This document shows positions 58,144 to 64,000 of a DNA stretch of 64,000 nucleotides, piece by piece. The stretch is from Nitrospirota bacterium (GTDB lineage: Bacteria; Nitrospirota; Nitrospiria; Nitrospirales; Nitrospiraceae), in the NCBI GenBank assembly GCA_016219645.1, contig JACRLR010000010.1, positions 2,552 through 66,551 on the forward strand, given 5' to 3'. The notes beneath the pieces were generated by a model, which saw only the letters and a program-made list of their open reading frames with translations, was not told where the DNA came from and did no database searches. The translations under genes were made by a program, and so were the position numbers. The number at the start of each line of letters is the position of its first letter. Positions within the stretch are counted from its first letter, which is position 1.

Positions 58144-58208
58144 TCGGGGCAGGACAACTTTGTCCGACCACATGACTTCACGAACGTCTAGGGCGTATAC
58201 TGGAGCGT

Positions 58209-58502
58209 GTGGGCAATCTAGCTAAGTTCGATGTCGTCCGGCTATACCTGCGTCAGCAGTTCCCTCAGCACCACATCTCCGATATTCAAGACGGAACCCA
58301 TCGCGCGCAGGTATTCCGTATCGATGGGCCCCAAGGTCATCCACTCCATTATGCCGTCATTGGGCTCGACTTTCTCCTCGATCAAACGGCTGAAAGTCTT
58401 CAAGAGGTTCTCCTGTCATCCTGCCTGGGAGACAGGCTGAGGAGTGCCGGCGCTTCACCTGTTATGATCTCAAAGACAGGGCTGAGCTTGAAGGCTACAT
58501 AG
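58209..58502 (+). CDS. Hypothetical 97-aa protein
   Basis: From a GTG. FDVVRLYLRQQFPQHHISDI, then RAQVFRIDGPQGHPLHYAVI and LDQTAESLQEVLLSS. Looks like a small alpha/beta domain; not assigned. Lies between two very short genes. Confidence 0.55.
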   Translation: MGNLAKFDVVRLYLRQQFPQHHISDIQDGTHRAQVFRIDGPQGHPLHYAVIGLDFLLDQTAESLQEVLLSSCLGDRLRSAGASPVMISKTGLSLKAT

Positions 58503-58510
58503 CCCCAACG

Positions 58511-58609
58511 CTAGCCCATCTTCTTGGCAATCTTATCAGCTCGCTTTTCCTTCGCGGTCTTGGCTGGTTTCTTCTTGTCCGATTTCTTCTGTGCCATACC
58601 CTTCGCCAT
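58511..58609 (-). CDS. Very small basic protein, 32 aa
   Basis: ATG 58607-58609, TAG 58511-58513. MAKGMAQKKSDKKKPAKTAK and EKRADKIAKKMG. More than a third Lys/Arg. GGAGA lies 7 bases upstream. Tiny Lys-rich proteins of this form recur in environmental bacteria; it may bind nucleic acid. Function unknown. Confidence 0.55.
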   Translation of the reverse strand: MAKGMAQKKSDKKKPAKTAKEKRADKIAKKMG

Positions 58610-58791
58610 CGCGCGTCTCCTCTGGTTATGCTGATGAGTGATATTGATAGCGCCGCAATCACGGCCCCCACTTCATACCCTAATTACACATGAATTGGAA
58701 TAGGGCATGTGGTTGCTTTCCCGATTCATTTAGCGTAGGAACACTCTCCTAATCCTGGAGAGTCGGTTTCCGAAACGGAAGGACGATGCCT

Positions 58792-60819
58792 ATGCGACTA
58801 GCAGCCACAACGGTCTGTGCACTCACGTTAGCCGGTTGCGCGTCCTCCCTTCCCTACTCCATTGCTATTGGCGATCCAAGTGAGAATACAGGCCGAGCCG
58901 GCCGAGAACAATGTGTCCTGCGACTCGACGATGTTGTCGCAACGGTCGTTGAGAAGAACCGGTCCCTCAAGTGGACGATCAAAACTCTCCAGGTAGAATT
59001 TGAGACAGCCCTTCACAAGAGCACGCAAGGATTGGATCATTGCACGGACAGCAAAGGTCGCCCTGTCCAAGTCAAAGACGCTCCTCCCATCGAAGCGGTT
59101 TCGAAGAAATGGTTGACCACTTATGCCCTGGATGCGACCGATCCAGATCATGGTCTGGACCGTTTCCGGGAATATGTACGATCCGCGCAACTCGTGGAGG
59201 ATCTGGCAAGCGAGCAACTCCTGCCGGATGAAGATGCGCGCGACACCTACCACTTGGTCGAGACTATCCGGGCGCGGCAATCACAGTGGTGCGGAAGCCT
59301 CTCTGACCCAAGCCAAATTCAGCAGACCCGGGCAGGCATGGAGAGCGGCGAAACGGATGCCTCGCCGGGGTCCTCCTGCCTCAAGGCGCGATCCCTCTAC
59401 CGCATTGTAGTCACCCCCGCGGATTTGTATGAGCAACTTCTCTTTGACATTATGCAAGTGGAGGCGAAAGGCACGCAGCGGAGCCAACGCTATTTTGTCC
59501 TCAGCTATGAACTGCCCTGGGACGCGGAGCGGACGCTTGTCCGCTATGGAGTGACGTTTTATTTCAAGCAAACCGCACCAGAGAACGGAGGGCGGGCATC
59601 CGACAACCCATCGCCGGTTCAACTGATCGGCTACGACCTGAGCTATGCCAATGAGGCAAGCCCCAAGCCATTCGTAGAACTTACGGCAGATGAGCCTGCC
59701 AAACGTTCGGAAGAGAAGCCCTCACCATGGCAAGAAAACCTCTGGCACGTTACCGGATACCCCTTCTCTCTCGTGATCGGTCTGAAAAATGCAGCGTTTG
59801 AGGTGGTTAAAGTTCCCTTCAGCTTCATCGCCGGGCTCGCGTTTGGAAGGGACGCGTACAACTATCCCCTACAGAACCTCCAAACAGCCTATAACGCACT
59901 CTATGTCGAAGCCACCACCCTTCCCCGCGGGGGAGCCGAATGGGGGCTCTATCGGCTTCTGATCGAGACGCCGCTGGTGGGACAACTCTTCCAATATAAT
60001 TTCGCATTCGACCGATCAGAGAATGACCTCCCCTCGCCTACGGTCCGCCGAAAGCTGTTCTTATCGCGGGGTATTTATGGCGGGAATAAATGGGGCCAAG
60101 ACACAGGGCTCTGGGCCCTCTTTGCTAAGCAGAGCTATCCCACGTACGACATTTACAGCCCACCCTATCGGCATGGCACGGTCATCGATGTCGTCTGGTC
60201 GATGTTCAATCTGTCGCATGGCCCGGCTTATAGCGAAGCCCGGTATGTTATTGATCAGGCGAGCCGTGAAGACCGCCTGTATCTGGCAGGGCACAGCGGC
60301 GGTGTGCAACGCAGCGCTACCGCCTCGCAGATTCTCACACACCATAACTACCGTGTCGTCAAAGTCGTCGGCATTGCGGGACCAAGCATTGGACAGGCTC
60401 TTGTCGATCCTCGATACCCGGAAGCCTTCAAGGTCTACCTCAATACCAGATCAGGAGCCAACCAGGATGTCGTCTCAAAAGTTGGGGGGGTAGCCGGTGC
60501 CTTCTCGACGCTCCTCGACTACACTGTCATCGTTCCACTGAAGTACACGATCGGAAGCTTCGGAGGCCTGGTAACAGGGGACCGCGAAGCCGCCTACCGG
60601 ATCGCCGATCGATTTGGCTTCTCAAATGCCACGGTCGTGGAGGTGGATCGAAAGCCTTCGAGCCGGCATCATACGCCGATGCGTTTATCGTTCACCGATC
60701 GCCTGGTCTTTGACGCTTATATTCGCAACGAGTTTTCCACCGCATTCAATGAGAATCTCGAACGACCGGATGACCCTCATTCCACGGATCGCCCTCACGC
60801 GTTCCCCTGGGAACGGTAA
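58792..60819 (+). CDS. Large lipoprotein with alpha/beta-hydrolase-like end
   Basis: 675 aa from ATG 58792 (58786 also possible). Lipobox LAGC at about residue 16. N-terminal 330 residues unrecognised (VVATVVEKNRSLKWTIKTLQ helix, then beta strands). From about 350 a segment FSLVIGLKNAAFEVVKVPFS may touch the membrane. The C-terminal part has YLAGHSGGVQRSATASQIL, a G-x-S-x-G nucleophile elbow, and YRVVKVVGIAGPSIGQ. A lipase or esterase activity is possible; the Asp and His were not placed with certainty. Confidence 0.7.
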   Translation: MRLAATTVCALTLAGCASSLPYSIAIGDPSENTGRAGREQCVLRLDDVVATVVEKNRSLKWTIKTLQVEFETALHKSTQGLDHCTDSKGRPVQVKDAPPIEAVSKKWLTTYALDATDPDHGLDRFREYVRSAQLVEDLASEQLLPDEDARDTYHLVETIRARQSQWCGSLSDPSQIQQTRAGMESGETDASPGSSCLKARSLYRIVVTPADLYEQLLFDIMQVEAKGTQRSQRYFVLSYELPWDAERTLVRYGVTFYFKQTAPENGGRASDNPSPVQLIGYDLSYANEASPKPFVELTADEPAKRSEEKPSPWQENLWHVTGYPFSLVIGLKNAAFEVVKVPFSFIAGLAFGRDAYNYPLQNLQTAYNALYVEATTLPRGGAEWGLYRLLIETPLVGQLFQYNFAFDRSENDLPSPTVRRKLFLSRGIYGGNKWGQDTGLWALFAKQSYPTYDIYSPPYRHGTVIDVVWSMFNLSHGPAYSEARYVIDQASREDRLYLAGHSGGVQRSATASQILTHHNYRVVKVVGIAGPSIGQALVDPRYPEAFKVYLNTRSGANQDVVSKVGGVAGAFSTLLDYTVIVPLKYTIGSFGGLVTGDREAAYRIADRFGFSNATVVEVDRKPSSRHHTPMRLSFTDRLVFDAYIRNEFSTAFNENLERPDDPHSTDRPHAFPWER

Positions 60820-60858
60820 GAATAGGGCCACGCCAACCAGGGCAGGCAGTAGACTGTT

Positions 60859-62115
60859 TCAGTCTTTCCGTTTATGGATGCTGTTCACAATCTCCTGATA
60901 GTAAACCTCTAGCATGCCTCTGCGGGCCGGTTCGACGATCACCAGCTGGCGTTGATCAAAAGTATTGGCGCAATAGAGATAGACCCCTTCCTCTGCCTGC
61001 CCGAGTTCGACGTGCAACTGGCGGCCATCTGGCTCCTGCCGAGTGCTCTCGTTGAGCAGATGCCTGTTTTGCAACTGTTCCCATACACGCTGCGCAGAGG
61101 GCCAATGGTTTTCATAGAGCGGCACGTCTGGATCGGTCGACTCGGACAGCTGCTTCGTGCGATCGAATAGGGTACCCTCATCCGGCTCGGGCGATTCATT
61201 CCATTGCACCTCATGCGATTGCCCTACCCCCAATAGGAAGAAGGGTCCGTCGTCGGCAATTTCTTCGACCAGAGAGTATCGAATCAATTCCGGCTGTTCG
61301 CTCAGGCCGAGCCCTCGTGCAGCTAAAGCACGTTGGAACGGGACTCGCCTTGCCAATTGACGGGTCTTCTCGCAGACGATCATGCCTCCCTGTGCGCAGA
61401 GCAGGGCGCAGAGACGATCGAGCCTGCCGCCGATCCCGGTTCGCCGCTCAAAGTCTGCTTGCTGCTGTCCCTCGCCGGCGCGTTCGAACGTCTTCCAGCT
61501 TCGACTGGGAATGCCGGGATCATGCTCTGCTTGTAGGAGCGCATGTGTGGCAAGAATCAGATCAAAGGAGCGAGTGGGGGCCCGGTGATCGAGATCGAGA
61601 CATTCGAATTGCACGTTCATCAGATTGAGCGCCTTAGCCTGTTGCTGCGCTCGCGCAATCGAGGCAGGCGAGCGATCGATCCCGACAACAGTCTTGTCTG
61701 GGTACCGCCTCGCGTAGAATGTTGTGAGAATGCCCACCCCGCAGCCGACGTCCAGTATGGAGTCAGCATCACCGACGCGATCCGCGACCCGTGGACCGAC
61801 AGCCAAGTAATACCCGTACTGTTGGCTATATAGGACCGGCAAGATACGGGGATCGGCTGTGGCGTCGTAAAACGCCACTTCGTCGACAACGGCTCCCCTA
61901 CGCTTTTGCTCGATCAGTCGATGTAATGTGGCCAGTTCCACGGGCGGGAGGATCTGCCGCTGCCACTGAAAGTAGGCCTCGTCCGACGTAAACTGCCGGA
62001 GACCCCACCAGGCAAGATGGGCTTCTAGTGCGTGAAGCGTCGTTCGTATCTCGTATCTCGTCTCTCGTATCACGAGACACACGTCCCTCTCGACCACATA
62101 CGCTTCACGATTCAC
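60859..62115 (-). CDS. SAM-dependent methyltransferase
   Basis: 418 aa as drawn. Class I Rossmann core: SILDVGCGVGILTTFYARRY (motif I), TVVGIDRSPASIARAQQQAK (motif II) and SFDLILATHALLQAE. C-terminal 190 residues are a separate domain (EIADDGPFFLLGVGQSHEVQ). The first 33 residues (for example VVERDVCLVIRETRYEIRTT) are read from CGTATCT and TTCACGA heptamers, so the true start is probably downstream, near HLAWWGLRQF. Confidence 0.8.
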   Translation of the reverse strand: MNREAYVVERDVCLVIRETRYEIRTTLHALEAHLAWWGLRQFTSDEAYFQWQRQILPPVELATLHRLIEQKRRGAVVDEVAFYDATADPRILPVLYSQQYGYYLAVGPRVADRVGDADSILDVGCGVGILTTFYARRYPDKTVVGIDRSPASIARAQQQAKALNLMNVQFECLDLDHRAPTRSFDLILATHALLQAEHDPGIPSRSWKTFERAGEGQQQADFERRTGIGGRLDRLCALLCAQGGMIVCEKTRQLARRVPFQRALAARGLGLSEQPELIRYSLVEEIADDGPFFLLGVGQSHEVQWNESPEPDEGTLFDRTKQLSESTDPDVPLYENHWPSAQRVWEQLQNRHLLNESTRQEPDGRQLHVELGQAEEGVYLYCANTFDQRQLVIVEPARRGMLEVYYQEIVNSIHKRKD

Positions 62116-62125
62116 GCTTCACGAG
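62028..62125. repeat. CGTATCT and TTCACGA heptamers
   Basis: CGTATCT-CGTATCT-CGTCTCT-CGTATCA at 62046-62072 and ATTCACG-CTTCACG-AGTTACG at 62109-62127, between proA-like and methyltransferase genes and inside the latter's N-terminal frame. Confidence 0.8.
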
Positions 62126-63490
62126 TTACGGCCTCTTGAGCATGATCGCATCAAAATACGTCTCCGGCACCGGATGCGGGTACCGGAGTTGACCCGATCC
62201 AAAGGCGACATACTTTTCGCAGGTCAATTGCTCAAGGCCAATCGGACCCTTGGCATGGAGACGAGAGCCGCTGAGCCCGACATCGGCGCCCATACCGTAA
62301 CTGTCGCCGGCATTGAGGCGGGACGACGCATTCACGAGCACGGCGCCGGCATCCACTTCGCGTGTGAACCGCATGGCCGCATCATAGTTTGTCGTGGCAA
62401 TGACGGCGGTAAGACAGGGTCCTTGCGCCACAATGTGTGCCAAAGCATCATCCATATTCGCGACCATTTTCACTGCCAACAGGGGCCCCTGAAATTGCGT
62501 ATGCCAATCCTCCTCCTTTGCCGGAATGATCGAGGCATGCCCGGTCATAGCCATTTGCCCCATGAGAGCCATAGTTTTGGGACAGGCCCGTACCTCGATT
62601 TTAAACTCTGCGAGCATACGGTTGATCAACGGAGGCAAGAACTGCCGCCCGATCACCTGTTGCACGAGCAGCTGGTCGAGGGAATTCGAGGCCCCAACCT
62701 CCTGCGCTTTGGAATTGATTGCGATATTTTGAGCCATCGGCATATCGGTGTCGGCATCGACATACATGGTCGTAAGCCCTCCATCCGTGCAGAGCACCGG
62801 TATCTTCGTCTGTTCGATGACTGCCTTCCGGAGAGCGGCTCCTCCTCGAGGAATAATGGCATCGAGACTCTTGCCGGCCCGGATGAGCTCGACCGCTACG
62901 TCTTTATCCGGACGTTCGATAATCACCCATGCGCCTGCCGGTATCCCATTTTGTTCCGCTGCTTCCTGCAGGCCGGTCGCAATCGTCTGTTGCGTCAAGC
63001 CCCATTCAGGCGCGCCACGAAAAACACAGAGGTTACCCGACTTGAAACAGAGTGCGATCGACTCCACGGTAATGAGCGGGCTCAGTTCTGATACGACACC
63101 GATCACACCGATCGGGACGCGGACACGGCTGACTTGCAATCCGTCGAGCCGTTCCCATCGTGAAGTGACTTCGCACACCGGATCCGGCAGGCCTGCGATC
63201 ATACGGAGGCGATCGACCATCTGCTTGATATCATCTGCTGTCATGCGAAGGCGGGCCACGGCGGCTTTCATCCGGTCCTTCATGACGTCGGTTTCGAAGG
63301 ACTTTCCAACCGCATCCACATCCTTGTCATTTGCCGATAGGATCTTCTCCTCGTCAGCCGCTAATCGGTCCGCCATGGCCCGCAGGGCTTTTTCCTTTAC
63401 AGGACCAGAGAGAAGTCTCAGATCTCGCGCGGTTTTCCTGCAATCCTTCAAGAGTTTATCAAGGTAGAGCTTAGCTGGAACTTCAGGCAT
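62126..63490 (-). CDS. ProA-like protein lacking the catalytic cysteine
   Basis: 454 aa, aldehyde-dehydrogenase fold of the gamma-glutamyl phosphate reductase family (VPIGVIGVVSELSPLITVES, ALCFKSGNLCVFRG, VLVNASSRLNAGDSYGMGAD). ProA normally has a Cys in a V-C-N-A motif; here the aligned position is Ser268 in VGASNSLDQLLV, and the G-x-C-H loop before it reads LCTDGGLTTMYVD. So the protein is probably not a standard ProA despite the clear family fold. It is about 35 residues longer than usual. Confidence 0.85.
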   Translation of the reverse strand: MPEVPAKLYLDKLLKDCRKTARDLRLLSGPVKEKALRAMADRLAADEEKILSANDKDVDAVGKSFETDVMKDRMKAAVARLRMTADDIKQMVDRLRMIAGLPDPVCEVTSRWERLDGLQVSRVRVPIGVIGVVSELSPLITVESIALCFKSGNLCVFRGAPEWGLTQQTIATGLQEAAEQNGIPAGAWVIIERPDKDVAVELIRAGKSLDAIIPRGGAALRKAVIEQTKIPVLCTDGGLTTMYVDADTDMPMAQNIAINSKAQEVGASNSLDQLLVQQVIGRQFLPPLINRMLAEFKIEVRACPKTMALMGQMAMTGHASIIPAKEEDWHTQFQGPLLAVKMVANMDDALAHIVAQGPCLTAVIATTNYDAAMRFTREVDAGAVLVNASSRLNAGDSYGMGADVGLSGSRLHAKGPIGLEQLTCEKYVAFGSGQLRYPHPVPETYFDAIMLKRP

Positions 63491-63894
63491 TATATCCTCA
63501 CGAAGTATGTGCCATGGCGCAAAGTATGTTATCCCTGTTTGACGTCATCAAACATGTGGCGGCGACTATAGCACGCGGTTTTTTCACACGCAAAGCTGGG
63601 AGAGACGGAACAATACCCGTGTCGGCCTTTTGCTCCCGGAACGCGCACGATCGGAATGTGCTCGTTCGACGGCCGCAGTCAGACCGAACACGCGTACTGT
63701 TCCAGGTAAGGACAAACGAGCTTGGGGGAGTTGTTTACTTTGTTTGAGGGATGGTCCGGATGAGTCCCCCACTGCGCGCGTCCAACGAGGGCTTTCTGAA
63801 GCCGCGCGTTGCGCGAGCACGGGGGGCTCACCGGACCGTCCCTCCCCGTGCTAGAATGCGCCGCCACAATCTTGCGGCGTCCCAAAGGACCACT
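63491..63894. repeat. Spacer with palindromic repeat copy 3 and a large hairpin element
   Basis: 63627-63690 carries CGGAACGCGCACGATCGG then AATGTGCTCGTTCGACGG, the hairpin also at 25198 and 27252. 63747-63846 runs GGGATGGTCCGGATGAGTCC ... GGCTCACCGGACCGTCCC, an about 100-bp near-palindrome. No gene. Confidence 0.75.
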
Positions 63895-64000
63895 ATGATC
63901 GACCTGCGAAGCGATACGGTCACGAAACCGACAGACGCGATGCGAGAGGCCATGGCACGCGCAGATGTGGGAGACGATGTCTACGGAGAAGATCCCACTG
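63895..64000 (+). CDS. ltaE: L-threonine aldolase, N-terminal fragment
   Basis: 35 codons up to the window edge: [20 protein letters not shown], then [15 protein letters not shown], the invariant opening of low-specificity threonine aldolase (PLP enzyme cleaving threonine to glycine and acetaldehyde). It continues beyond 64000. Confidence 0.92.
   Translation, partial: MIDLRSDTVTKPTDAMREAMARADVGDDVYGEDPT

Noticed and set aside
62174-63091. 305-codon plus-strand frame opposite the ProA-like gene
   Set aside because: Shadow frame; composition and lack of motifs against a clear ProA fold on the minus strand.

Overview
The window reads as the chromosome of a Nitrospira-like bacterium (Nitrospirota). 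This is inferred from gene content (PEP-CTERM proteins with a VPLPP sorting motif, a compact type II secretion cluster, Pst/PhoU with very long PstC and PstA, paired DUF433/DUF5615 modules); no marker gene such as 16S rRNA or nxr is present, so the assignment is an inference.

Layout. 1-14.4 kb is a dense field of type II toxin-antitoxin (TA) modules and their wreckage: five DUF433/DUF5615 pairs (one frameshifted) plus a DUF5615 remnant, a ParE module, a DUF2442 gene, a PIN gene with two small partners, higBA, fitAB/vapBC, an Uma2 protein and a ruined PIN toxin. Almost every spacer is filled with short-period tandem repeats of 7 bp (several families), 6 bp (GGTTRA) or 9 bp. 14.7-20.6 kb holds sugar-nucleotide genes (wecB, fcl, gmd), a VapBC pair, a TPR protein and a four-helix-bundle protein. 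20.9-32.2 kb is a type II secretion cluster in the order gspC-E-F-G-H-I-J-N-L-M-K, with no gspD secretin. Repeat tracts fill its junctions and are translated into the leader peptides of three pseudopilins.

32.4-45.7 kb is a phosphate block: Slp-family lipoprotein, phosphate-selective porin, two lipoproteins, pstS-pstC-pstA-pstB-phoU, psiE with a small partner, and a CYTH-CHAD protein. A good Pho box lies upstream of pstS, and a perfect 28-nt palindrome lies at the pstS/pstC joint. 45.86-51.84 kb is an integrative element inserted in tRNA-Thr(TGT). It has a tyrosine integrase, a crcB fluoride channel, small membrane and periplasmic proteins, higBA with a palindromic operator, a HUH-type Rep protein and a sixth DUF433/DUF5615 pair, and is bounded by a 45-bp direct repeat. 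A second partial att-like copy follows.

52-64 kb is mixed: a Sel1 protein, a second PEP-CTERM protein, an outer-membrane barrel, a P-II-like protein, an HNH nuclease, YaeQ, two very small conserved-looking genes, a large lipoprotein with a GHSGG elbow, a methyltransferase, a ProA-like protein that lacks the catalytic cysteine, and the start of threonine aldolase.

The most unusual feature is the repeat network. Many unrelated 6-, 7- and 9-bp families share one architecture: one strand nearly free of cytosine, often paired with an inverted arm. They sit in most spacers and run into the ends of genes, so they encode leader peptides and C-terminal tails. Three MITE-like elements, a repeated small hairpin and several local duplications are layered on top.
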